Counted from the stretch's first letter, positions 1 to 6,454 are shown. The stretch is 22,988 nucleotides of DNA from CG2-30-40-21 sp043806395 (GCA_043806395.1 JAZDHC010000059.1:1-22988), one strand, 5' to 3'. Notes: generated by a model not told the origin, from the letters alone. Numbers and translations are program-made.

Positions 1-7
1 AGGAACA

Positions 8-40
8 ACCCCCTAACCCCCTTTTTTAAGGGGGAATTAG
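8..40. repeat. Palindromic repeat, family A (copy 1)
   Basis: C-rich half followed by G-rich half around a T-rich loop: CCCCCTAACCCCC, then TTTTTTAAGGGGG and AATT. Related copies lie at 2110-2138 (inside a coding sequence), at 2718-2750 in inverse orientation, and as a fragment near 7070-7087. Apart from this copy, the repeat at 149-198, a palindrome at 292-312 and a weak promoter-like site, I see nothing in the gene-free stretch 1-342. Confidence 0.75.
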
Positions 41-148
41 GAAAATACATTCCCCTCTTGAGAGTGGACGCTACTTGCGGAGGAGGGTGTGTTCTGTTCC
101 ATTCGTTTACCCAATTTGTTACCCTGATTTGAACCATGCCCGATTTTG

Positions 149-198
149 TTACTGGCTCGGCATTTGCGACCAAGACAATGACCACCTAAGAAAAAGGA
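149..198. repeat. Dispersed intergenic repeat, copy 1
   Basis: Contains TTACTGGCTCGGCATTTGCG followed by ACCAA, and about 10 bases later ACCACCTAAGAAAAAGG. The same arrangement recurs at 7892-7945, upstream of the second MNT gene. The two copies keep the first block exactly and vary in the spacer. I do not recognise it as a known riboswitch or RNA. It may be duplicated leader DNA or an end of a mobile element. Confidence 0.6.
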
Positions 199-259
199 AT
201 AATATATTGGGAGCTATGGGATGTGTTTCCATATTTCCCATGGTAAGTGGGTGGAATTT

Positions 260-288
260 TTGAACCTTATCGAAAGTCGTTATTATCT
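260..288 (+). promoter_or_regulatory. Possible sigma70-type promoter
   Basis: TTGAAC at 260-265 and TTATCT at 283-288 with a 17-base spacer, about 55 bases before the coding start at 343. The match to consensus is partial and the DNA is AT-rich, so this is weak support. Confidence 0.3.
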
Positions 289-291
289 GTT

Positions 292-312
292 GTAGCGAAA
301 GGCTTCAGCCTT
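292..312. repeat. Small palindrome, family D (AAGGCTTNAGCCTT)
   Basis: GTAGCGAAAGGCTTCAGCCTT forms a short hairpin. An inverted relative lies at 5613-5635 inside a MITE-like element (GTAGTAGAAAAGGCTTTAGC when read on the - strand). It sits just upstream of the ribosome binding site of the first coiled-coil gene. Confidence 0.55.
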
Positions 313-342
313 CCATCATTAAATCTAAAGGATGTATAATCC

Positions 343-1755
343 ATGCTTAAATCTAAATGTATCAAACGCATAGTGCTTGGAGGGCTTTTAAGCCTTTTTG
401 TTTTTGCCATGCCTGTATTTGCTGCGGGGAATCTGCCTGTAAAACAAGAAACAAAACAGGAGCAGTTAAATAGAAAATTAGTGGAATTAAGACAGATTGA
501 GGATAACATCGCTTTGGCGGATGCGGAGGGTCAAAAGCTGTCATCCCAGCAGGTGTATGAGTTGGCTCAAAGGGATGTTCAACAGAAAAAGGATAACTAT
601 CAGAAAGCAAAGGATGTCTATGATAGAGCCTCTAAAAATGCCGATATGTTTACTCAAGAACAATTAGTTCAATTTCTTGGTGATTATAAAAATGCGGAAA
701 AAAGGCTTAAAGCCGCAGAGGCTAAGTTGCAAGAGATAAAGAGCGAGAAGGAACGAATTGAAGGTAGCTTTAATGCCCTGAAGAAGGAAAAGAAGGAAAA
801 GGAGATAGAGATATTGGGGATTAAGGCAGAACTCTATGAAGATGAGTTGAGTAAGGCTGTTTGGGTTGAAGGGGTTGGGGAATGTATCATGGATGAGAGT
901 AAGAGCATGAAGGACTGTGAGAAGTTGGCTCTTGAATATGCCAGAAGGGATGCTGTTGAAAAGGGTGGTAAGTCACTTATTGAGGCTGTTACTCAGGTTA
1001 AGATGTTTGAGCTGACCAGGGATGATATTAAGAAAACAGCTAAGGTGAATATTATTGATCAGGATAATAGTGGGGAATTTGGGAAGGTGAAAAAGATTCC
1101 TTTTGGAGATATGTTTAAGTTCACGGTAACCGTTAGGCTTAAGATACAAAGCATTACGACCTATAATCCTTATCGGGAGAAGATGAAGGAGTTGCAAGGA
1201 GAGGAAAAACCAGTATCGTCCTCATCAGAGCCAATTCAAAAACCAGAAGAAAAGGATAAAAAGCCGGCTCAATTACAAGTTCATTCCATAGGCGAGTCCT
1301 ACGGTGGTGGTATAGTATTTTATGTCTCTGATAATGGACAGCATGGTTTAATAGCCGCCACAGCCGACCAAAGCACAGGTATGAGATGGTATGCAGGAAG
1401 ATATATTAAGACAGGAGCTACAGCAGATGGAGTGGGTACAGGGAAAGAAAATACAGCCAGAATCATTGCTAAACAAGGAGATGGAGATGGTGGTAATTAT
1501 GCTGCAAAATTATGCGATGAGTATTCAATAATAGTTGAGGGTGTTATCTATGATGACTGGTATTTACCTTCAAAGCACGAGTTAACTTTGTTGTATCAGC
1601 AAAGGAATGTTGTTGGCAATTTTAGTATTCATGGTTATTGGTCGTCTACGGAGTACAATGCCAGCGACGCGTGGGGCTTCAATTTCGGCGACAGCAATTC
1701 CGACGGCGACAAGGAGTACTTCACAAATAGGGTGCGTGCTGTTCGGGCTTTTTAA
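343..1755 (+). CDS. Secreted coiled-coil protein with C-terminal DUF1566 domain (copy A)
   Basis: 470 residues. Residues 1-27 form a signal peptide (basic start, hydrophobic core, cleavage near VFA|AG), so the protein is exported. Residues about 31-170 are rich in K, E and Q with a heptad-like pattern, consistent with a coiled coil. Residues about 172-275 (GVGECIMDE, ARRDAVEKGG, then a TVTVRLK strand) resemble the repeated alpha/beta domains of LPP20/FlgT-like envelope proteins; this is a weak similarity judged by eye. After a P/E/K/S linker (about 276-312), residues 315-470 form a DUF1566 (Lcl-type, C-type-lectin-like) domain with GGGIVF, DDWYLPSKHEL, YWSSTEY and a terminal VRAVRAF. The start is preceded by AAAGGATG. 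A paralogue lies at 4198-5498, where the reading frame is broken. Function is unknown; a surface or periplasmic binding role is plausible. The last 30 codons have unusual composition, described separately. Confidence 0.9.
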   Translation: MLKSKCIKRIVLGGLLSLFVFAMPVFAAGNLPVKQETKQEQLNRKLVELRQIEDNIALADAEGQKLSSQQVYELAQRDVQQKKDNYQKAKDVYDRASKNADMFTQEQLVQFLGDYKNAEKRLKAAEAKLQEIKSEKERIEGSFNALKKEKKEKEIEILGIKAELYEDELSKAVWVEGVGECIMDESKSMKDCEKLALEYARRDAVEKGGKSLIEAVTQVKMFELTRDDIKKTAKVNIIDQDNSGEFGKVKKIPFGDMFKFTVTVRLKIQSITTYNPYREKMKELQGEEKPVSSSSEPIQKPEEKDKKPAQLQVHSIGESYGGGIVFYVSDNGQHGLIAATADQSTGMRWYAGRYIKTGATADGVGTGKENTARIIAKQGDGDGGNYAAKLCDEYSIIVEGVIYDDWYLPSKHELTLLYQQRNVVGNFSIHGYWSSTEYNASDAWGFNFGDSNSDGDKEYFTNRVRAVRAF

Positions 1756-1764
1756 CTATTTATC
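1651..1764 (+). other. Putative DGR-type variable region at the 3' end of the DUF1566 gene (copy A)
   Basis: From GAG TAC AAT (residue 437) onward the codons become GC-rich and 16 of 23 end in C (GCC, AGC, GAC, GGC, TTC), unlike the AT-rich body of the gene. This is what adenine-directed mutagenesis of AAC-rich template codons yields. The block ends in GTGCGTGCTGTTCGGGC at 1732-1748. The stretch 1732-1764 is identical over 33 bp to 5475-5507 in copy B. No template repeat or reverse transcriptase is in the window, so the assignment is inference. Confidence 0.5.
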
Positions 1765-1903
1765 TATTTAACAATTTAATAGTACCGCCAAGTTGAACTT
1801 GTTAAAAATTGGCTTGTGAAGGTAAGGAGTATGTAGAGAAGAGATTGGTGGGTTTCACCTATGCTTTACGCTAAAACCGCTTGATGCGAGGAGAAAAATA
1901 ATA

Positions 1904-2485
1904 ATGAAAAAAATATGGCTTGCCATTCTCATCCCTATGTTGCTACTTTCTTGTGCGACAGATAGAACCATGGTCAAGGAAGATAGACCTGTTCAACAAC
2001 AAGTGGCAGAGAAAGCGTTTAAGGAGTTGGATGAGGAAACCGGAGACAGGGACACCGTTACCTTGACAGAACAAGAGGAAGGAGTAAAAAAGCCGGAGCA
2101 ACCATACATCCCCCTAACCCCCTTCAAAGGGGGAATTATAAACTATCCCCTAAAAGACCATTCCCCTATCTGGGTTCACCAGCCCAATTATGAAGGGATG
2201 TTTGGGGCTGTGGGTATAGCCAAGAAACAGGAAAAGGGAGGTTATACTGCCCAGAAGAGATTGGCTGTGATTATCGCTCAGGCAGAATTGGCTAAACAGA
2301 TTGAGGTGATGGTTGATACAGAGTTGCAAACAGAAAAGACGATGATTAATCAGAATTATTCTTCCAAACTCAGTTCATTATCAAGACAGGAAGCACAACA
2401 ACTTATAAAAAATGCTGTGGTGAAGGACGAATGGATACAGCCGGAAACAGGGGAGTTGTATGTTTGGGTGGTGATTGAAAGGTAG
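1904..2485 (+). CDS. LPP20-family outer-membrane-type lipoprotein (copy A)
   Basis: 193 residues. Residues 1-17 form a lipoprotein signal with lipobox LLSC (C17), so the protein should be lipidated and exported. Residues about 85-190 are the LPP20-like domain: IWVHQPNY, GAVGIAK, an alanine-rich helix (AQKRLAVIIAQAELAKQIEV) and a final strand ELYVWVVIER. The start is preceded by GAGGAGA about 9 bases upstream. The closest relative is the protein at 6473-7024; the two are nearly identical over the last 100 residues. Relative to that copy, this one has about 11 extra residues (near 75-84) that coincide with a palindromic repeat at 2110-2138. It follows the coiled-coil gene by 148 bases and is probably co-transcribed. 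Role unknown; LPP20-type proteins are envelope lipoproteins. Confidence 0.85.
   Translation: MKKIWLAILIPMLLLSCATDRTMVKEDRPVQQQVAEKAFKELDEETGDRDTVTLTEQEEGVKKPEQPYIPLTPFKGGIINYPLKDHSPIWVHQPNYEGMFGAVGIAKKQEKGGYTAQKRLAVIIAQAELAKQIEVMVDTELQTEKTMINQNYSSKLSSLSRQEAQQLIKNAVVKDEWIQPETGELYVWVVIER
2110..2138. repeat. Family A palindrome inserted in frame in a lipoprotein gene
   Basis: CCCCCTAACCCCC, TTCAA, AGGGGG and AATTA match the intergenic copies at 8-40 and 2718-2750. Here the repeat is translated as part of residues IPLTPFKGGII. The paralogue at 6473 lacks this segment (KKPEQPSGYPIKDH against KKPEQP, insert, YPLKDH), so insertion without loss of frame is the simplest reading. Confidence 0.8.
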
Positions 2486-2489
2486 TATC

Positions 2490-2620
2490 GCGTCAACTTT
2501 GACATGTCGCAACAAATATTCTGGATTCCTGCTTTCGCAGGAATGACAATAATCACCGAGTTGTCATTCCTGCGCAGGCAGGAATCTATCTTTATTTATC
2601 CGACACTTGAGAGTTGACAC
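2490..2620. mobile_element. MITE-like element with imperfect terminal inverted repeats, carrying family B palindromes
   Basis: The left end GTCAACTTTGACATGTCG (2492-2509) pairs imperfectly with the right end CGACACTTGAGAGTTGAC (2601-2618). Inside are two facing copies of the GGATTCCTGC...GCAGGAATGAC palindrome (family B) near 2521-2587. The element begins just after the stop of the lipoprotein gene at 2485. It encodes no protein. Confidence 0.5.
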
Positions 2621-2624
2621 TACA

Positions 2625-2649
2625 GTAGGGGCAAACCTGTGTGTTTGTC
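2625..2649. repeat. Palindromic repeat, family C (copy 1)
   Basis: GTAGGGGCAAACCTGTGTGT then TTGTC. It has the same form as the copies at 17695-17760 and 20302-20361: GTAGGG, a variable stem, loop CTRTGT, and the complementary stem. Confidence 0.65.
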
Positions 2650-2659
2650 ATATGAATGA

Positions 2660-2820
2660 ATTATTCAAAACAAGGAGGTGATTGACAATATTGTTTGCTT
2701 ATGGTGGCATACCTTGTAATTCCCCCCTTAATAAAGGGGGTTAGGGGGATGTTATCCTTTCTGAACTGTGCCAAAATTTAACAAAAGGTGGTAAGTCACT
2801 GATTGAGGCTGTTACTAAGG
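2660..2820 (+). pseudogene. Remnant of the duplicated lipoprotein leader joined to a coiled-coil gene fragment
   Basis: Segments 2690-2715 (TTTGCTTATGGTGGC) and 2753-2782 (ATCCTTTCTGAACTGTGCCA, then AATTTAACA) match the leader of the third lipoprotein gene at 7097-7172. At 2783-2817 the sequence switches to a fragment almost identical to 961-995 inside the coiled-coil gene (GGTGGTAAGTCACT, ATTGAGGCTGTTACT). No open frame of useful length results. A family A palindrome (2718-2750) interrupts the leader. This looks like the eroded right end of locus copy A, where a third lipoprotein gene would be expected. Confidence 0.6.
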
Positions 2821-2833
2821 ATTGCGATGGAAT

Positions 2834-2881
2834 GTCATTCCTGCCCCCGTTTTCACGAGGGTAAACTCCAGCAGGAATCCA
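2834..2881. repeat. Palindromic repeat, family B (long-loop copy)
   Basis: GTCATTCCTGC at 2834-2844 faces GCAGGAATCC at 2871-2880 across a C-rich and G-rich loop. It is the same family as the hairpins at 2521-2587 and in the 84-bp tandem array. It lies just upstream of the GIY-YIG gene, so palindromes of this family border that gene on both sides. Confidence 0.65.
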
Positions 2882-2892
2882 GAGGGTAATAA

Positions 2893-3183
2893 ATGAAAAG
2901 GTTTTATATTTATATCCTCTGTAGCAAGAGGAATGGTACTCTGTATATAGGTGTAACATCAGATATTATTAAACGAATCTATGAGCATAAACATAATCTG
3001 ATGGATGGTTTTACCAAAAAATACACCGTTCACTGTTTAGTATGGTATGAAATTCATGAATCTGCGATATCTGCTATTACCAGAGAAAAACAGATAAAAA
3101 AGTGGAAAAGGGATTGGAAATTGAAACTAATTGAAAAAGATAATCCACAATGGAATGATTTGTATGAAACTATTTGTAGGTAA
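2893..3183 (+). CDS. GIY-YIG nuclease-family protein (UPF0213/YhbQ-like size)
   Basis: 96 residues, the size of a single GIY-YIG domain. The first motif is YIYIL (5-9) and the second is YIG (18-20). The family's conserved Arg and Glu are represented by R28 and E65 (TREKQIKKW), followed by N84, so the catalytic set appears intact. GIY-YIG domains cut DNA; the small stand-alone members have poorly defined roles. AGAGGG lies 8 bases before the ATG. The last 11 codons form the start of an 84-bp unit repeated downstream, and family B palindromes lie on both sides. The gene sits in the damaged right end of locus copy A and may have arrived with the repeats. Confidence 0.85.
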   Translation: MKRFYIYILCSKRNGTLYIGVTSDIIKRIYEHKHNLMDGFTKKYTVHCLVWYEIHESAISAITREKQIKKWKRDWKLKLIEKDNPQWNDLYETICR

Positions 3184-3384
3184 GACTGGATTCCTGCCTT
3201 CGCAGGAATGACGCTGGTGGTTTGAACGCCGAAATGGAATGATTTGTATGAAACTATTTGTAAGTAAAACTGGATTCCTGCCTTCGCAGGAATGACGCTG
3301 GTGGTTTGAACGCCGAAATGGAATGATTTGTATGAAACTATTTGTAAGTAAAACTGGATTCCTGCCTTCGCAGGAATGACACTG
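3151..3384. repeat. 84-bp tandem repeat, about 2.8 units, overlapping the 3' end of the GIY-YIG gene
   Basis: Units begin at 3151, 3235 and 3319 with TGGAATGATTTGTATGAAAC and each contains a family B hairpin (GGATTCCTGCCTTCGCAGGA). The first unit carries the last codons and stop of the GIY-YIG gene; the later units are non-coding copies of them with only a few substitutions. The third unit is cut short by the MITE at 3385. The spacing is regular, but there is no spacer variation, so this is not a CRISPR. Confidence 0.9.
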
Positions 3385-3526
3385 GGGCACCTCTAAAAAT
3401 TAAATCAAGCTGATGCAAGGCGGCGCAAAGAAAAAGAAAAAGCCGCAGTTTACATGTGGTAAATGAGCATTTTGAGCAACGAAACAACGCAGACAGCGTG
3501 GCTTTAGTGAGTTTTTAGAGGTGTCC
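3385..3526. mobile_element. 142-bp MITE-like element with 15-bp terminal inverted repeats
   Basis: The left end GGGCACCTCTAAAAA (3385-3399) matches the reverse complement of the right end TTTTTAGAGGTGTCC (3512-3526) with one mismatch. The interior has no coding sequence. It truncates the third unit of the 84-bp array. I see no clear target-site duplication. Confidence 0.7.
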
Positions 3527-3566
3527 ATAAGTTGTATGCCAATATATCCTAAAATGGAGGTTTCAA

Positions 3567-3791
3567 ATGAGTGTAGCAGAAAAGATTGTTCAGCATCTTG
3601 AAAATATGCCAGAACCAATGCAAGCAGAGGTGTTTGATTTTGTCGAATATCTTAATTCAAAGACCGCTGATCGCCAACAAATTCAATCTGAAACAAACTG
3701 GTCAACATTTTCTTTATTACAGGCAATGCGTGGTATGGAAAATGAACAGACATCCTATTGTCTCAAAGATATTAAGGAGATTTTCTCATGA
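3567..3791 (+). CDS. DUF2281-type antitoxin of a toxin-antitoxin pair
   Basis: 74 residues. The N-terminal half (VAEKIVQHLENMPEPMQAEVFDFVEYL) is typical of small DUF2281/VapB-like antitoxins, which bind DNA or the toxin. The rest is polar and probably forms the toxin-binding tail. GGAGG lies 7 bases before the ATG. It overlaps the next gene by 4 bases (ATGA), the usual coupled arrangement for such pairs. By analogy it should repress its own operon and neutralise the protein encoded at 3788-4165. Confidence 0.8.
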   Translation: MSVAEKIVQHLENMPEPMQAEVFDFVEYLNSKTADRQQIQSETNWSTFSLLQAMRGMENEQTSYCLKDIKEIFS

Positions 3792-4165
3792 TTCGGGAAG
3801 GGCAAATCGTTCTTTTTAGATTTCTCCAAACAGATCAATCTTTTGGCAAGATACGCCCATCTCTTGTGATTCGCAAACTGCCAGGGACATACGACGACTG
3901 GCTAATTTGCATGATATCTTCTCAAATATCACAACTGATTGCGGAATTTGATGAGATTTTAAGTGAAAAGGATGCGGATTTTAAATACTCCGGCTTGAAA
4001 GAATCCAGCATTATCAGAATCAGCAGACTTGCAGTTGTTAACAAAAGTATTCTTTTGGGTGCCATAGGTGAAATTAACGCTACGCATTTGGTTCGTATTA
4101 AACATAAACTTTCCGATTGGATCAAAGATACCGAAAATCGCAATTTCAGAAAAGTCCTTTGTTGA
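3788..4165 (+). CDS. PemK/MazF-like toxin
   Basis: 125 residues. The N-terminus has the PemK/MazF pattern: REGQIVLFRF (beta strand), then KIRPSLVIRKL, and WLICMISSQIS, where the family usually has a conserved Ser/Thr. MazF-type toxins are sequence-specific endoribonucleases. Transcription is coupled to the upstream antitoxin by a 4-base overlap. The C-terminus (WIKDTENRNFRKVLC) is unremarkable. The stop is 32 bases before the coiled-coil gene of locus copy B, so read-through into that locus is possible. Confidence 0.8.
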   Translation: MIREGQIVLFRFLQTDQSFGKIRPSLVIRKLPGTYDDWLICMISSQISQLIAEFDEILSEKDADFKYSGLKESSIIRISRLAVVNKSILLGAIGEINATHLVRIKHKLSDWIKDTENRNFRKVLC

Positions 4166-4197
4166 CCTGTACCCTAAAGCAAGGAGGATATTAACTT

Positions 4198-5148
4198 ATG
4201 TTAGAATCTAAATATATCAGAAGAATAGTGATTGGAGGGCTTTTAAGCCTTTTTGTTTTTGCCATGCCTGTATTTGCTGCGGGGAAGCTGCCTGTAAAAC
4301 AAGAAACAAAGCAGGAGCAGTTGGAGAGGAAATCAGTTGAGTTAAGGCAGATTGAGGATAACATCGCTTTGGCGAATGCGGAGTGTAAAAAGCTATCATC
4401 CCAGCAGGTCTATGAATTGGCTCAAAGGGATGTTCAGCAGAGAAAGGATGATTATCTAAAAGCAAAGGATGCTTATGATAGATCCTATAAAAATTCTGAC
4501 ATGTTCAATCAAGAACAATTGGCTCAATTTCTTAGTAATTATAAAAATGCGGACAAAGCACTTAAAATTTCAGAGGCAAGGCTGCAAGAGATAAAAAGTG
4601 AAAAGGAGCGAATTGAGGGGAGTCTTGTTGCCCTGAACAAAGAAAAGAAGGCAAAGGAGATGGAGATTTTAGGGATTCAGGCAGAGCTTTATGAAAATGA
4701 ATTGAGTAAGGCTGTTTGGGTTGAAGGGGTTGGAGAATGTATCATGGATGAAAATAAAACCATGAAGGATTGTGAGAAATTAGCCCTTGAGTATGCCAGA
4801 AGGGATGCTGTTGAAAAAGGGGGTACAGTACTTATCGAAGCTGTTACTGAGGTTAAGATGTTTGAGCTGACCAAGGATGATATTAAAAAAACAGCTAAGG
4901 TGAATATTGTTGAACAGGATAATACCGGTAATTTTGGAAAGGTGAAAAGGATTCCCTTTGGAGATATGTTTAAGTTTACAGTAACGGTCAGGCTTAAGGT
5001 ACAGAGTGTTGCGATTTATAACCCTTATCAGGAGAAGGTGAAGGAATTGCAGGAGAAAAGAGAAGGGCAGCAAGGAGAGGAGGCAAAAACTCCGGAAAAG
5101 GTGCTGCTGCTGAAATGTCTTCAAAGCCAGCCGTCAGCCACTACATAG
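4198..5148 (+). CDS. Secreted coiled-coil protein, copy B, N-terminal part (frameshifted)
   Basis: 316 residues as an open frame. It parallels residues 1-290 of the protein at 343-1755 with high identity: signal peptide (VFA|AG near 27), coiled coil (about 31-170) and LPP20/FlgT-like alpha/beta domain (about 172-275). AAGGAGG precedes the ATG. The frame runs into unrelated residues (VLLLKCLQSQPSATT) and stops at 5148, while the DUF1566 domain continues in another frame from about 5097. Restoring one base somewhere between about 5050 and 5145 would give a fusion like copy A, reading KGAAAEMSSKPAV into the DUF1566 domain. No canonical slippery heptamer is visible, so a simple indel (or sequencing error) is likelier than programmed frameshifting. 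Confidence 0.75.
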   Translation: MLESKYIRRIVIGGLLSLFVFAMPVFAAGKLPVKQETKQEQLERKSVELRQIEDNIALANAECKKLSSQQVYELAQRDVQQRKDDYLKAKDAYDRSYKNSDMFNQEQLAQFLSNYKNADKALKISEARLQEIKSEKERIEGSLVALNKEKKAKEMEILGIQAELYENELSKAVWVEGVGECIMDENKTMKDCEKLALEYARRDAVEKGGTVLIEAVTEVKMFELTKDDIKKTAKVNIVEQDNTGNFGKVKRIPFGDMFKFTVTVRLKVQSVAIYNPYQEKVKELQEKREGQQGEEAKTPEKVLLLKCLQSQPSATT

Positions 5149-5498
5149 GTGAACACTACGGTGGCGGGATAGTATTTTCCGTATCTGATACTGGACAGCA
5201 TGGTTTAGTAGCAGCCATAAAAGACCAAAGCACAGGAGCTAATTGGAATGATGCAAAGCAGATTTGTAGCAACTACCGAGGCGGTGGGTATGCCGATTGG
5301 TATTTACCTTCGAAAGATGAGTTGGATTTATTGTATCTGCAAAAAGGTGTTGTTGGCGGTTTTGGTAGCGACTACTATTGGAGTTCTACCGCCGAGTACA
5401 ATAGTTACGACGCGTGGACCCAGCACTTCGACAGTGGCTTCCAGGGCTACCTCGGTAAGTACTACCCAGACTTTGTGCGTGCTGTTCGGGCTTTTTAA
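5115..5498 (+). CDS. DUF1566 domain, C-terminal part of the copy B coiled-coil gene
   Basis: 127 residues from a possible ATG at 5115. The domain is complete: GGGIVF, DWYLPSKDELDLLY, YYWSSTAEYN and terminal VRAVRAF. It is shorter than the copy A domain because a loop after QSTG is missing. It overlaps the upstream frame by 34 bases. No strong ribosome binding site precedes 5115, so it is probably the detached end of a frameshifted gene rather than a gene of its own, although coupled re-initiation is possible. The last 30 codons show the same NNC-rich composition as copy A with different residues. Confidence 0.6.
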   Translation: MSSKPAVSHYIGEHYGGGIVFSVSDTGQHGLVAAIKDQSTGANWNDAKQICSNYRGGGYADWYLPSKDELDLLYLQKGVVGGFGSDYYWSSTAEYNSYDAWTQHFDSGFQGYLGKYYPDFVRAVRAF

Positions 5499-5507
5499 CT
5501 ATTTATC
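5394..5507 (+). other. Putative DGR-type variable region (copy B)
   Basis: From GAG TAC AAT to the stop the codons include TAC, GAC, ACC, CAC, TTC, GGC and CTC; 15 of 26 from TAC to TTT end in C. Residues WTQHFDSGFQGYLGKYY fit a template of AAC codons interspersed with fixed TGG, CAG, TTC, GGC and AAG. The segment 5475-5507 is identical to 1732-1764, while the rest of the two DUF1566 domains has diverged. The identity ends exactly where a MITE begins. Confidence 0.5.
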
Positions 5508-5705
5508 GTAACTGCTCAATAACCTGTGGATTTTGCAAGCTACGAAGATTGCCATTGTGAGCTTACTTCTTTGCAATGTAGAAAACCCTTTAGGGTTGTT
5601 AATATAAAGAACAAGGCTAAAGCCTTTTCTACTACAATCGCAACGAATTAGATTACCTTGTCACTTTCAATTTTCTGAAATTGCCACAGGATATTGAGCA
5701 GTTAC
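5508..5705. mobile_element. 198-bp MITE-like element, GTAACTGCTCA family (copy 1)
   Basis: The left end 5508-5529 (GTAACTGCTCAATA, CCTGTGG) and the right end 5684-5705 are inverted repeats of 22 bp with one mismatch. The interior has a nested AACCCTTTAGGGTT palindrome and a family D palindrome (5613-5635), and no reading frame of note. A relative with GTAACTACTCAG ends lies at 16321-16522. This element fills the gene-free gap between the DUF1566 gene and the MNT gene. Confidence 0.75.
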
Positions 5706-5751
5706 CAAATTTCAATAAATGTGGTGATAGGATACTTTTGGAGGTCTTTTA

Positions 5752-6063
5752 ATGGTAACTCAAGAACAAATAAATGAGATTATAAGAAGAATCGTAGAAA
5801 ACTTCAGACCTCAAAAGATAATTCTTTTTGGTTCTTATGCTTATGGAAATCCTACGGAAGGTAGTGATTTAGATTTATTGATAGTTAAAGAGAGCAATGT
5901 CCCAAGGCATAAGAGAGGGAGAGAGGTCAGAAGGTATCTTCGTGGCTTAAAAGTTTCTATTGACTTACTTGTTTATACTAAAGATGAAATTCAGAAATGG
6001 AGCAATATTAAACCAGCTTTCATAACAACAATTATGGAAAAAGGGAGGGTTTTGTATGGATAA
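5752..6063 (+). CDS. MNT-type nucleotidyltransferase (antitoxin of a HEPN/MNT pair)
   Basis: 103 residues, a minimal nucleotidyltransferase domain. G27-S28 with G32 and S38-D39-L40-D41 form the GSX(n)SDxD nucleotide and metal-binding motif, and D71 (VSIDLLVY) is the third carboxylate, so the active site looks intact. In studied HEPN/MNT pairs the MNT protein neutralises the HEPN toxin, in some cases by adding AMP. GGAGG lies 6 bases before the ATG. It overlaps the HEPN gene by 8 bases. The pair is inserted between the copy B coiled-coil gene and its lipoprotein gene. Confidence 0.85.
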   Translation: MVTQEQINEIIRRIVENFRPQKIILFGSYAYGNPTEGSDLDLLIVKESNVPRHKRGREVRRYLRGLKVSIDLLVYTKDEIQKWSNIKPAFITTIMEKGRVLYG

Positions 6064-6454
6064 TAATAGCACTGGATTGATTAAAGAATGGATTCATAAG
6101 GCAAAACATGATTTAGGGATGGCAAAGTTAGCCTTAGAAAACAAGCCGGAGTATACAGATTCTATATGTTTCCATTGTCAACAAACTGTTGAAAAATACT
6201 TAAAAGCCTACTTAGTATTTTTAGATATTAGATTTGAGAAAAAACATGGCTTGAGTTATTTGTTAGATTTGATAAATGAAAAAGAGAAAGTGTCAGATGA
6301 ATTTTATGAGATGCTTGAAAATTTAGAAGATTATGCAGTAGAAATTCGATATCCTGACGATTGGTTTGAGCCAACCTTAGATGAGGCAAAAGATGTATAT
6401 GAAATAGCGAAAAAGGTGGAAGAATTTGTGTTAGAAAAAATTAATTTCCAATGA
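6056..6454 (+). CDS. HEPN-domain protein (partner of the MNT protein)
   Basis: 132 residues, all-helical. CFHCQQTVEKYLKAYL (about 38-53) and the C-terminal IRYPDDW (about 96-102) are the hallmarks of PF05168 HEPN proteins. The RX4-6H ribonuclease motif of HepT-type toxins is not evident; this subtype usually lacks it, so toxicity is uncertain. GGGAGG lies upstream inside the MNT gene, and the genes overlap by 8 bases. The lipoprotein gene follows 18 bases after the stop, so all three may share a transcript. Confidence 0.85.
   Translation: MDNNSTGLIKEWIHKAKHDLGMAKLALENKPEYTDSICFHCQQTVEKYLKAYLVFLDIRFEKKHGLSYLLDLINEKEKVSDEFYEMLENLEDYAVEIRYPDDWFEPTLDEAKDVYEIAKKVEEFVLEKINFQ

Noticed and set aside
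75..263. Short open frame of 62 codons upstream of the first coiled-coil gene
   Set aside because: It crosses the dispersed repeat at 149-198, has no ribosome binding site and no recognisable domain.
3151..3384. Possible CRISPR array
   Set aside because: Units are 84 bp with nearly identical sequence throughout, no variable spacers, and no cas genes nearby.
3127..3390. Minus-strand open frame with repeated HSCEGRNPVLLTNSF units
   Set aside because: It is produced by the 84-bp array, whose unit length is a multiple of three. The peptide is the translation of family B palindromes, a common false gene.
5080..5120. Programmed -1 frameshift joining the copy B halves
   Set aside because: No X XXY YYZ slippery heptamer in the right frame and no clear downstream stem; a simple indel is more likely.
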